DNA from: Betaproteobacteria bacterium | GTDB lineage: Bacteria > Pseudomonadota > Gammaproteobacteria > Burkholderiales > SG8-39 | Length of the DNA stretch: 64,000 bases | Assembly (NCBI GenBank): GCA_016210745.1 | Contig: JACQTO010000156.1 | Location: 1-64,000, forward strand | Reading direction: 5' to 3' | Shown here: positions 1 through 8,756 of the stretch, in pieces | Numbering within the stretch: the stretch's first letter is position 1 | Layout of the letters: every line of letters begins with the position of its first letter | Made by a program: the position numbers and the translations under genes | Notes under the pieces: generated by a model | Told to the model about the DNA's origin: nothing | Seen by the model: the letters and a program-made list of their open reading frames with translations, nothing else | Databases searched by the model: none

Positions 1-185
1 CGGTGGCATGGCTTTTCGGCAACGAAGGCAGCGGCTTGTCCGAGGAGGCGGCCCGCATTGCGACACGGCGCACGAGAATCCCGATGCCCGGCGCGACAGA
101 ATCCCTTAATGTGGCGGCGTCGGTGGCTGTGTGCCTATTTGAGCAGATACGCCAGCGGCTCCACGTGCCAGGTCCACGAACTTGA
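1..185 (+). CDS. TrmH/SpoU-family RNA methyltransferase, C-terminal part (5' end outside window)
   Basis: GNEGSGLSEEAARIATRRTRIPMPGATESLNVAASVAVCLFEQIRQR matches the SPOUT/TrmH C-terminal motifs (GxEGxGL, IPMxGxxESLNVAxSxAVxLFE). Truncated by the window edge. Confidence 0.85.
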   Translation, partial: VAWLFGNEGSGLSEEAARIATRRTRIPMPGATESLNVAASVAVCLFEQIRQRLHVPGPRT

Positions 186-266
186 GGGCCTGCTCGACAC
201 GCCGCGTCACGCTGCCGAAGCACGGCATTCGGAGACGCAGTAAAATTAGCACGATGAGGCGCAGAC

Positions 267-713
267 TCAGCGCTTGGCTCGGAGCAGCCTTTGTTGCTCG
301 CGCTGCCATTCCTTTTTCTTTTCGGTATCCCGCTTGTCGTGCTGTTTCTTGCCGCGTGCAAGGCCGATTGCGAGTTTGATGTGGCCCTTGCTGAAGTGCA
401 AGTCGAGAGGCACCAGCGTATACCCGGCGCGCTCTACTTTGCCGACGAGATATCGGATTTGTTCAGCGCGCAGCAAGACCTTGCGGGTGCGAGTGGGGTC
501 CGCCTTCACATGGGTCGACGCGGCAGCCAGGGGCGAGATGTGCGCACCGATGAGATACACCTCGCTGTTGCGCAAGATGACGTATCCTTCTTTCAATTGG
601 GCGCGGCCGGCGCGGATGGCCTTCACCTCCCATCCCAGGAGCGCGAGACCTGCCTCGTAGCGCTCCTCGATGAAGTAGTCGTACTGCGCCTTGCGGTTTT
701 CGACAATGGACAT
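267..713 (-). CDS. smpB: SsrA-binding protein SmpB
   Basis: 148 aa with typical SmpB motifs (N-RKAxYDYFIEExxEAGLxLxGWEVKxxRxGxxxLKExYV, C-terminal GKKxHDKRxTEKKxxW). ATG at 713. Confidence 0.97.
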   Translation of the reverse strand: MSIVENRKAQYDYFIEERYEAGLALLGWEVKAIRAGRAQLKEGYVILRNSEVYLIGAHISPLAAASTHVKADPTRTRKVLLRAEQIRYLVGKVERAGYTLVPLDLHFSKGHIKLAIGLARGKKQHDKRDTEKKKEWQREQQRLLRAKR

Positions 714-781
714 GTATAGATGCTGGACTGCACTTGCGGTCGCAGCGGGCCTTAGTGGGCGTTAAGCGGGCATTCTAAACG

Positions 782-1219
782 ATGGTGGTTATTGATCGCT
801 CTGCGCTTTTAGGACACGGCGCGGCAGAAATATATGCGTTGGTGGATGACGTCGAGTCCTATCCGCGTTTTCTCCCGTGGTGCGACGGAGCTCAAGTCCG
901 CCCGCGCGGGGGGCATCGCACGATGGCGACAATCCATATCAATTTCCACGGCATCCGGCAGCATTTCACCACGGAAAACGTGAGCGAACCCAGCAATGCG
1001 ATAAGCATGAAGCTGGTATCGGGTCCCTTTCGCCGCCTGCAGGGCCAGTGGCGGTTCACCCCGCTGGGCGACCAAGCGTGCAAGGTCGAGTTCCACCTAG
1101 AGTATGAGATCGCCAGCCGAATCCTGGAACACGCGATCGGCCCGGTCTTTCAGCACATTGCGAACACGCTCATGGACGCGTTTTCGGGTCGGGCAGACGA
1201 GCTCTATGGGCGGCGATGA
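782..1219 (+). CDS. ratA: RatA / Coq10-like START-domain protein
   Basis: 145 aa: MxxIxRSALLxxxAxxxYALVDDVExYPxFLPWCxGA..., divergent from smpB and followed by rnfH, the classical smpB-ratA-rnfH neighbourhood. Confidence 0.92.
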   Translation: MVVIDRSALLGHGAAEIYALVDDVESYPRFLPWCDGAQVRPRGGHRTMATIHINFHGIRQHFTTENVSEPSNAISMKLVSGPFRRLQGQWRFTPLGDQACKVEFHLEYEIASRILEHAIGPVFQHIANTLMDAFSGRADELYGRR

Positions 1220-1512
1220 ACGCAAAGGAAATCGACGTCCAAGTCGTTTGTGCGTTGGCGTCGCGCCAGGAAATGCGCGCGATCAAACTGCCGGAGGGGA
1301 GCACCGTTCTCGATGCCGTTCTCGCAAGCGGACTGCTGGCCGCATTCCCGGAGATAGCGCTGGATCGGAGCCGGCTGGGTATCTTCGGCAGGCTGGTCGG
1401 CGCGGATGCGCCGCTGCGCGAGGGTGACCGGGTCGAGATCTACCGGCCGCTTGCTGCCGATCCGAACGAGAACAGGCGCCGGCGCGCAGCAAGGGCGAAA
1501 CGAGGCCGCTGA
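1216..1512 (+). CDS. rnfH: RnfH family protein (ubiquitin-like fold)
   Basis: Start overlaps the ratA stop by 4 nt. VQVVCALASRQEMRAIKLPEGSTVLDAVLASGL...LGIFGRLVGADAPLREGDRVEIYRPLAADPNENRRRRA is typical of RnfH. Confidence 0.92.
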   Translation: MNAKEIDVQVVCALASRQEMRAIKLPEGSTVLDAVLASGLLAAFPEIALDRSRLGIFGRLVGADAPLREGDRVEIYRPLAADPNENRRRRAARAKRGR

Positions 1513-1521
1513 GCGTTCAGG

Positions 1522-2028
1522 CTATTTGCACCACTGATCGACCGCCGAGCGGGCGCGTGCTTTTTCCTGCTCGATTTGCGCATCCTCGAGGAAAATGCGC
1601 TCGCCTTTCTCGTTGACGCGGGCCTGTCTAACTCCTGACTCGATGGTAACGAGCTGCGTGCGCGCATTGCGGCAGTTGTCCTCTTTGACCTTTGCCTGGG
1701 CAAGTTTTTCCGCGTCCTTCTTGCGGACATCATCCTGCTCCTGCCGCCGTTTGCGAAAGTCCTGCTCCAGCTCAGCCGCAGTTTTTGGTCCAGTAGCCTT
1801 GCCTGCTGCCTTCGCTGAATCGCTTTGCTTGCCGGTGCTTGTTGCTGCGGGGGCAGGCGCCGGAGCGGCTTTCTTTACGCTTTGCGAACGTGCGTTGGAT
1901 GGGCAGGGAGTCTGCAGATAGCTCGTCTTGCCGGTAGCAGGATCGACACATTTGTTGACTTGAGCGTACGCGGCGCCAGGCAGCACCGCGGCGATTGCCA
2001 GGGTAGACAGCAACGGCAGGAGGTTCAT
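1522..2028 (-). CDS. DUF4124 domain-containing periplasmic protein
   Basis: Signal peptide [23 protein letters not shown] followed by [20 protein letters not shown]. The internal ATG at 2028 is preferred to the ORF-track start at 2124 because it sits directly before the signal peptide. Confidence 0.8.
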   Translation of the reverse strand: MNLLPLLSTLAIAAVLPGAAYAQVNKCVDPATGKTSYLQTPCPSNARSQSVKKAAPAPAPAATSTGKQSDSAKAAGKATGPKTAAELEQDFRKRRQEQDDVRKKDAEKLAQAKVKEDNCRNARTQLVTIESGVRQARVNEKGERIFLEDAQIEQEKARARSAVDQWCK

Positions 2029-2160
2029 GGCACTTTCTCGAATGTGTCCGGCGGCCAACATAGCGTCTTTCACCTGGTACGTCAACGAAACCGGTCGGGC
2101 TCCGTGCCAATTTACCGTGCGCAACGCACCGCGTATAATCCGCCTTTTGCGGATGTCGCC

Positions 2161-3621
2161 ATGCGCATGATTCAGAAGGCTTTAACGTTCGACGACGTCC
2201 TTCTCGTTCCCGCTCACTCCACCGTTCTGCCCCGCGAGGTGAGCCTCAAGACGCGCCTCACCCGCAACATCAGCCTGAACCTGCCGCTGGTTTCGGCCGC
2301 GATGGACACGGTCACCGAGGCACGTCTGGCGATCGCCATGGCCCAGGAAGGCGGCATCGGCATAGTCCACAAGAACATGTCGCCCAAGCAGCAGGCTGCG
2401 GAGGTGCTCAAGGTGAAGCGCTACGAGTCGGGCGTACTGCGCGATCCGATGACGGTGACGCCGGACATCAGCGTGCGCCAATTGCTCGAGCTTACGCAAC
2501 AGCACAAGGTGTCTGGATTTCCGGTGGTCGAGAAGGGCAAAGTGGTCGGCATAATCACCAACCGCGACTACCGATTCGAGACCAACCTCGATTTGCCCGT
2601 TCGCGCCATCATGACCCCGAAGGAGCGACTGATTTTCGTCAAGGAGGGATCGAGTCCCGAAGAAGCCAAGGCGCTGCTGCACCGCCACCGGCTTGAGCGC
2701 GTACTCGTCGTCAACGATAACTTCGAGATGCGTGGCCTGATCACGGTCAAGGACATCCTTAAGTCGAGCGAGCATCCGGACGCATGCAAGGACCAGCAAG
2801 GCAAGCTTCGCGTAGGCGCCGCCGTCGGTGTCGGCGAGGGTACGGAGGAACGAGTCGCGGCGCTGGCCGAAGTGGGCGTGGATGTTATTGTCGTTGACAC
2901 AGCCCACGGTCACGCTCAGGGCGTCCTTGATCGCATCAAGTGGGTCAAGCGAGAGTATCCGGCGATCGATGTGATCGGCGGCAATATCGCAACGGCCGGC
3001 GGCGCGAGGGCGCTCGTCGACCACGGTGCCGATGGTGTCAAGGTCGGGATAGGGCCGGGATCGATCTGCACTACGCGCATTGTCGCTGGTGTCGGCATCC
3101 CTCAGGTTACAGCGATACAGAACGTCGCGGATGCGCTAAGGGACACGGGCGTTCCTCTCGTGGCGGACGGCGGTGTGCGCTACTCCGGTGACATCTCCAA
3201 GGCTATCGCCGCCGGCGCGAATGCCGTCATGCTTGGCAGCCTATTTGCCGGCACCGAGGAGTCGCCGGGCGAAATCGAGCTCTACCAGGGCCGCTCGTAC
3301 AAGTCCTATCGTGGAATGGGATCGCTCGGAGCCATGCAGCAGGGCGCGGCCGATCGCTATTTTCAGGACCAGGTGACTCACCCGGACAAGCTGGTACCCG
3401 AAGGCGTGGAGGGGAGAGTTCCGTACAAGGGCTCGGTGTTAGGGGTGATTCAGCAGCTCATGGGCGGGCTTCGCGCCAGCATGGGTTATCTCGGCTGCGA
3501 TTCCATCGATGCAGTGCGAAACACCGCTCAGTTCGTCGAAATCACTACAGCCGGCGTGCGCGAGTCGCATGTGCACGACGTACAAATCGTGAAAGAGTCG
3601 CCTAATTATCGCGTCGAGTGA
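2161..3621 (+). CDS. guaB: IMP dehydrogenase
   Basis: [23 protein letters not shown], two CBS domains, [43 protein letters not shown] active-site loop. Start placed at ATG 2161; the ORF-track start is too early. Confidence 0.97.
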   Translation: MRMIQKALTFDDVLLVPAHSTVLPREVSLKTRLTRNISLNLPLVSAAMDTVTEARLAIAMAQEGGIGIVHKNMSPKQQAAEVLKVKRYESGVLRDPMTVTPDISVRQLLELTQQHKVSGFPVVEKGKVVGIITNRDYRFETNLDLPVRAIMTPKERLIFVKEGSSPEEAKALLHRHRLERVLVVNDNFEMRGLITVKDILKSSEHPDACKDQQGKLRVGAAVGVGEGTEERVAALAEVGVDVIVVDTAHGHAQGVLDRIKWVKREYPAIDVIGGNIATAGGARALVDHGADGVKVGIGPGSICTTRIVAGVGIPQVTAIQNVADALRDTGVPLVADGGVRYSGDISKAIAAGANAVMLGSLFAGTEESPGEIELYQGRSYKSYRGMGSLGAMQQGAADRYFQDQVTHPDKLVPEGVEGRVPYKGSVLGVIQQLMGGLRASMGYLGCDSIDAVRNTAQFVEITTAGVRESHVHDVQIVKESPNYRVE

Positions 3622-3691
3622 AAACAGCGGGGGCAGAAATTGCAGGGGCCCCTGCGCCTGATTTTTCCGTTCCCGGCCCGCGTCGCACGCT

Positions 3692-5281
3692 ATGCACGAC
3701 AAAATTCTGATTCTCGATTTCGGCGCCCAATATTCGCAGCTGATCGCGCGGCGCGTGCGGGAAGCGCACGTGTATTGCGAATTGCAGCCGTTCGACGTCA
3801 GTGAGACATGGATCCGAGATTTTTCGCCGCGTGGAGTGATACTTTCGGGCGGTCCGGCATCGGTTACCGAAGACGCGACACCGCGTGCGCCGCAGTTGGT
3901 GTTCGAGCTGGGCGTGCCGGTGCTCGGGATATGCTACGGCATGCAGACCATGGCGGCGCAGCTCGGCGGCGCGGTCGAAGGTTCGCGGGTGCGCGAGTTC
4001 GGATACGCAGAGGTTCGGGCACGAGGGAACACCGCGCTGCTCAAAGGCATCCAGGACCGCACCAACGGCGAAGGGCATGGGTTGCTCGACGTCTGGATGA
4101 GCCACGGCGACAAGGTTACTGCAATGCCCGAGGGGTTCACGCTCATGGCGAGCAATGAAAGCACCCCCATAGCGGCCATGGCGGACGAATCACGCCGCTT
4201 TTACGGCGTTCAGTTCCATCCGGAAGTCACGCATACACGCCAGGGCAAGGCGATACTTAAGCGTTTCGTGAACGACATATGCGGTTGCGGCAGCGACTGG
4301 AACATGCCCGAGTATTCCAACGAAGCGGTCGAGCGGATTCGAAGCTTGGTCGGAAAAGATGAAGTCCTGCTCGGCTTGTCCGGGGGCGTGGATTCGTCGG
4401 TGGCGGCGGCGCTGATTCATCGCGCGATCGGTGATCAACTCAACTGCGTTTTTGTCGATACCGGGCTGCTGCGGCTCAACGAGGCGGCCCAGGTCATGGA
4501 GACTTTCGCGCGGCATCTCGGCGTGAAGGTCAGCATGGTGGACGCCGGCGAGCGTTTCATGCGCGAGCTCGCCGGGGTTTCCGATCCGGAGCAAAAACGC
4601 AAGATCATCGGCCGCGAATTCGTCCATGTGTTCCAGGAGGAAGCGAAGAAATTCTCCAATGTGAAATGGCTGGCGCAGGGCACGATTTACCCTGATGTGA
4701 TCGAATCGGCCAGTGCGAAGACGAAAAAGGCACACACGATCAAGTCGCACCACAATGTCGGCGGACTTCCCGAGACGCTGCATCTGCAACTGCTCGAGCC
4801 ATTGCGCGAGCTGTTCAAGGATGAAGTGCGCGAGCTCGGCGCTGCTCTGGGCCTGCCGCGGGAAATGGTGAACCGCCATCCGTTTCCAGGGCCAGGGCTC
4901 GGCGTTCGTATCCTCGGGGAAGTTAAGCGCGAGTACGCTGATCTGCTGCGCCGCGCCGATGCAATATTCATCGACGAGCTGCGCGCAAGCAAAGAGGAAG
5001 GCGTCGCGGGGGACGTCAGCTGGTACGACCTCACCGCCCAGGCATTCGCTGTGTTCTTGCCGGTGCGCTCTGTCGGCGTCATGGGCGATGGTCGCACCTA
5101 TGAGCATGTCGTCGCGCTGCGTGCGGTGCAGACCACCGACTTCATGACCGCGCACTGGGCCGAGCTGCCGCACGATTTGCTCGCCAGGGTATCGAATCGG
5201 ATTATCAACGAAGTGCGCGGCATCAACAGAGTCGTTTACGACATTTCGGGCAAGCCCCCCTCGACCATCGAGTGGGAGTAG
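3692..5281 (+). CDS. guaA: GMP synthase (glutamine-hydrolysing)
   Basis: Class I glutamine amidotransferase ([15 protein letters not shown]), PP-loop [17 protein letters not shown]-terminal [15 protein letters not shown]. Confidence 0.98.
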   Translation: MHDKILILDFGAQYSQLIARRVREAHVYCELQPFDVSETWIRDFSPRGVILSGGPASVTEDATPRAPQLVFELGVPVLGICYGMQTMAAQLGGAVEGSRVREFGYAEVRARGNTALLKGIQDRTNGEGHGLLDVWMSHGDKVTAMPEGFTLMASNESTPIAAMADESRRFYGVQFHPEVTHTRQGKAILKRFVNDICGCGSDWNMPEYSNEAVERIRSLVGKDEVLLGLSGGVDSSVAAALIHRAIGDQLNCVFVDTGLLRLNEAAQVMETFARHLGVKVSMVDAGERFMRELAGVSDPEQKRKIIGREFVHVFQEEAKKFSNVKWLAQGTIYPDVIESASAKTKKAHTIKSHHNVGGLPETLHLQLLEPLRELFKDEVRELGAALGLPREMVNRHPFPGPGLGVRILGEVKREYADLLRRADAIFIDELRASKEEGVAGDVSWYDLTAQAFAVFLPVRSVGVMGDGRTYEHVVALRAVQTTDFMTAHWAELPHDLLARVSNRIINEVRGINRVVYDISGKPPSTIEWE

Positions 5282-5290
5282 GGGGCTTTC
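5252..5290 (+). terminator. Probable intrinsic terminator overlapping the guaA 3' end
   Basis: Perfect 8-bp inverted repeat AAGCCCCC (5252-5259) / GGGGGCTT (5281-5288), with a short T-rich tail (TTTCTCT). The right arm overlaps the guaA TAG. Confidence 0.55.
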
Positions 5291-5660
5291 TCTGCTTGGT
5301 GCACGCCAACAGTTGGCGGCGATGACCAGCGTCGCCGGCGGGGGCGAGGACAACGTGGTGCTGCGCTAAGGCACGGCGGCCGCCACGACTGCTGCCAACG
5401 ATCAAGCCGCTTCTGTAGTACCGTTTCGTCATCGGCGCCGTGGGCGAGCGGAGCGCTTGAAAGAGCGTGTCATCGCTGGCTCTGCGGACAATTCGCCGCG
5501 CTCGCAAATCGGCGCGCGCCGCTTCATTGTCAGCAATCCACCTTTGATCGGAGTAGGATCGCTCGCAAGAAGGCAGCGCATGTATCCGCTGGCCTCGTGC
5601 TTACGGCAGCGGGGCAGCGTTTTCGCAGCTAGAAGAAGCCACCGTCGAAGGAGTCTCCAC

Positions 5661-6656
5661 ATGAGCGTCAAGCGGTTTCTGTTTCTCGCATTCGATGTCT
5701 TTGCCTTTTCTGCACTGGCGCTCGCGCCGCTGGAGGCCGCGGCGCAGGCGAAGTACCCCGAGCGGCCGATCAGGCTTGTGGTTCCCTTTGCGCCCGGCGG
5801 GGTGGTGGATGTCATCGGCCGTCACTGGGCAGCCCGGATGAGGCCGCTGCTCGGCACGGTCGTGGTGGAAAACCAGGGCGGGGCCGGCGGCACGATCGGT
5901 GCCGCCGATGTTGCTCGCGCTCAGCCCGACGGCTACCCGCTGCTGCTCGGCAACACCAGCACGCAGATCATCAATCCCATGGTGATGAGCGGCATTCGCT
6001 ATGACCCGGTGAAGGCGTTCGTCCCGGTGTCGGTCGTTGCCACTTCGGCCTATCTGATCGTGGTCAGTGCGGCGGTGCCGGCGAAGACGCTGAAGGAATT
6101 CATCGACTACGCGCGCGCCAATCGCGGCAAGATCTCCTACGGTTCAGCGGGGGCGGGAACGCTCTCCCAGCTCACCGGTGAAATGTTCAAGCAGGCCACC
6201 GGCTTGAACGACGTCGTGCATATCCCCTATAAGGGCGCCGGTCCCGGGCTCGCCGATCTGGTGAGCGGCCACATCCCGATGATGACCCCGGGCGTGACCG
6301 GTCCGGTGCTGGAACTGCACCGCGCGGGAAAGGTTCGCATCCTCGCGGTTGCTTCCGGCGCGCGCCTGAAGGGAGCGCCCGACATTCCGACCGCAGTCGA
6401 ATCGGGCATGCGGGACTTCCTGGTGGAACTGTTCACGGCGCTGCTCGCTCCAGCAGGGACAGCGCGCGAGATCGTCGAGAGAATCGCCCAGGCGACGCAA
6501 AAGGCCCTGGCCGACAAGGAATTTCAGCAGACGCTGGTCAAGTCCGGCTTCGAGGTCTCGCCGCACACCAGCCCGGAGCGGGCGTTGAAATTCCTCGACG
6601 AGGAGCAAAGACGCCTGAAACCGGTCATCAAGGCACTCGGCTTCAAGCCGGAGTGA
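5661..6656 (+). CDS. Tripartite tricarboxylate transporter substrate-binding protein (Bug/TctC family)
   Basis: Signal peptide MSVKRFLFLAFDVFAFSALALAPLEAAAQ, then KYPERPIRLVVPFAPGGVVDVIGR...VVVENQGGAGGTIGAADVARAQPDGYPLLLGN. ATG at 5661 preferred to the ORF-track start. Confidence 0.93.
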   Translation: MSVKRFLFLAFDVFAFSALALAPLEAAAQAKYPERPIRLVVPFAPGGVVDVIGRHWAARMRPLLGTVVVENQGGAGGTIGAADVARAQPDGYPLLLGNTSTQIINPMVMSGIRYDPVKAFVPVSVVATSAYLIVVSAAVPAKTLKEFIDYARANRGKISYGSAGAGTLSQLTGEMFKQATGLNDVVHIPYKGAGPGLADLVSGHIPMMTPGVTGPVLELHRAGKVRILAVASGARLKGAPDIPTAVESGMRDFLVELFTALLAPAGTAREIVERIAQATQKALADKEFQQTLVKSGFEVSPHTSPERALKFLDEEQRRLKPVIKALGFKPE

Positions 6657-6723
6657 CGCGGCGAGTCGCTGTCAGCACCGCCATCACCAATCCGACAACC
6701 GCAACCTTCTGGGGGAATTCACC

Positions 6724-7740
6724 GTGGACAAAGCAGACAACTCAGGCGCTCGCCTGATCGACATGCATCATCACGTCGTGCTGCCGGAATACGAGCAGGC
6801 GCTCGCGCGCTCCGGCGCCGGTGACCCGTCGCGGCCGTTGCGCAAGAACGACCCGGCCGAGGTTCTCCTGGAGCGGATGGGCGAGACCGGAATCGATGCG
6901 GCGATCCTCAATCCGCTGTCGGTCGCGGGCGTGCATCATGGAAACGATGCCAATGCGCGCTATCTGACCGAATCGGTCAATGAGGCGATGGCTCGCTACG
7001 TGTCGCAGGCCCCCGACCGGCTCGGTTTCCTTGCCACGCTGCCGCTGCCCGACCTCGACGGCGCACTGGAGCAGATGGGACATGCACTGGATACCCTGCA
7101 TGCGGACGGCGTCATATTCATGTCCAATCAGAACGGATTCTATATCGGCGACCCCGCCTTCGAGCCGCTCTACGCCGAGATGAACCGGCGCGCCGTCAAC
7201 GCTTTCATCCATCCGGGCATGCCGCCCTATGTCGCGAACCTGAAGCTGCGCCTGTGGCCGGCTTTCATCGAATATGCATTCGACACCACGCGCGTGGCAG
7301 CCAACCTGATCTACCACGAATTTATGGGGCGTTATCCGAACATCCGCTGGATTCTCGCGCATGCGGGCGGAACGTTCCCCTACCTGTCGATGCGCATGCG
7401 GCTGATGGAGGAAATGGAAGTCGGCCGCAAGCCGCCGTTCCCGTTTGTCGGCGCCGGATGCCCCTTCATCGAACGTGTCCCCGAGGGCGTGACGCCGTAT
7501 CTGGGCCGCTTTTATTTCGAAACCGCGTTTTCCGGCGGGCAGGGACCGATGGCCGCGCTCGCGCATATGGTCGGTCCGGATCACATTCTCTACGGAAGCG
7601 ACCTGCCGTTCGTGGCGCGGCCGTTTGTCATGGAGCAGATCGACAATCTCCGGGGGATGCCCGAATTCGCCGGCGAGCGCTTCAACGACATGGCGCGAAA
7701 CAATGCCAGAGCGCTCTTTCCCCGCTTCTCAGGCCACTGA
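6724..7740 (+). CDS. Amidohydrolase family protein (ACMSD/decarboxylase-like)
   Basis: GTG start. N-terminal IDMHHHVVLPEYE metal-binding motif, internal IHPGMPP, ILAHAGGTFPYL, C-terminal HILYGSDLPF. Confidence 0.85.
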   Translation: MDKADNSGARLIDMHHHVVLPEYEQALARSGAGDPSRPLRKNDPAEVLLERMGETGIDAAILNPLSVAGVHHGNDANARYLTESVNEAMARYVSQAPDRLGFLATLPLPDLDGALEQMGHALDTLHADGVIFMSNQNGFYIGDPAFEPLYAEMNRRAVNAFIHPGMPPYVANLKLRLWPAFIEYAFDTTRVAANLIYHEFMGRYPNIRWILAHAGGTFPYLSMRMRLMEEMEVGRKPPFPFVGAGCPFIERVPEGVTPYLGRFYFETAFSGGQGPMAALAHMVGPDHILYGSDLPFVARPFVMEQIDNLRGMPEFAGERFNDMARNNARALFPRFSGH

Positions 7741-7786
7741 TCCGCAGCTCGTGCGCCCGCTGGCGTCGGGCAGCGGCGAAGCGCTA

Positions 7787-8130
7787 TCAATCGGGCCGAA
7801 AGCCGGAAGCGCGAATGACCGGCGTCCACAGGGCAATTTCGTCCTGAATGAATCGCGTCGTCTTTTCGGGAGTGAAATCGAGCGCCACATCGGCGCCCGC
7901 GGTTTCCAGATCTTTCCTCAAACCGCCTCCGGCCATGGCCTTCGCGCTCGCCTGGTACAGCGCATCGATCGTGCGCGGGGCAGTGCCGGCCGGGGCGAAG
8001 ATGGCGCTGAAAAGCCGTGCGTGAATGTCGAGCATCCCAGATTCGATCGCCGTCGGGATGTCGGGTGCCGTACGGGCGCGGCGATCGTGAAACACGCCGA
8101 CGAGGCGCAGCCGGCCGGTGCGATGGTGCG
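7787..8130 (-). pseudogene. Truncated Bug/TctC solute-binding protein (C-terminal remnant)
   Basis: The minus-strand frame encodes GRLRLVGVFHDRRARTAPDIPTAIESGMLDIHARLFSAIFAPAGTAPRTIDALYQASAKAMAGG...FTPEKTTRFIQDEIALWTPVIRASGFRPD, aligning only with the last third of TctC proteins such as 5661-6656. No N-terminus or signal peptide upstream. Confidence 0.75.
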
Positions 8131-8380
8131 CGTGCGGCGGCGTTCCACGGTTCATCGCGCCAGGCCAGCATGGCCTTTCAGGTCGTCGCGCGAAGGCAGT
8201 CGTTAGTCGCGCGCGTACGAGTTGTCGGGATGGACAACTCGAGCAGCCGACTGGGGGCATGAAGCGTTCCATTGGCCGCGTGAACTGCTGCATACGCTGT
8301 TGGATGCATGTGTCATAATATATTGGGTCAGTGGGAGCTTGCGTTGAACTTAGTTGATATATTCTTCTGAGGAAAATAAT

Positions 8381-8701
8381 ATGGCTGAATCAACGAAGTC
8401 CGGTCGAACCGCCCAGCCTGCGGAAGCGGCGGGCACAAAGATACAGTGGGATGACAGCAACATGAAAAGCAGCTACGCCAACGTGTGCAACGTTACCAGC
8501 ACGCGTGAAGAGGTCGTGATGCTGTTTGGGATTAATCAGGCGTGGAACCGCGGGCAGAAGGATATTACGATCCAGTTGACGGACCGCATTATCATCAGCC
8601 CTTATGCGGCCAAGAGGCTGGCAACGCTGCTCGAGGGCGTGGTCACAGAGTACGAAAAGCGCTTCGGTACCTTGACCGTCGAAGGACCGAGCGAGAAATA
8701 A
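8381..8701 (+). CDS. DUF3467 domain-containing protein
   Basis: SSYANVCNVTSTREEVVMLFGINQ...IQLTDRIIISPYAAKRLATLLEGVVTEYEKRFGTL is characteristic of DUF3467. SD-like GAGGAAAATAAT before ATG 8381. First gene of the apparent operon. Confidence 0.8.
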   Translation: MAESTKSGRTAQPAEAAGTKIQWDDSNMKSSYANVCNVTSTREEVVMLFGINQAWNRGQKDITIQLTDRIIISPYAAKRLATLLEGVVTEYEKRFGTLTVEGPSEK

Positions 8702-8756
8702 TCTCGTTGGGCGCGCTGCCTGCCCGCGGTGGCGCGCCCATAGCAGTCTGAGCCTC

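Noticed and set aside
1825-2160. N-terminal extension of the guaB ORF in the supplied track
   Set aside because: Overlaps the oppositely oriented DUF4124 gene and lacks IMPDH similarity; the real start is near ATG 2161.
8140-8380. Sigma-70 promoter (CATAATATA) before the DUF3467 gene
   Set aside because: A plausible -10 is visible at about 8313-8321 but no well-placed -35 could be assigned by eye, so it was not listed as a feature.
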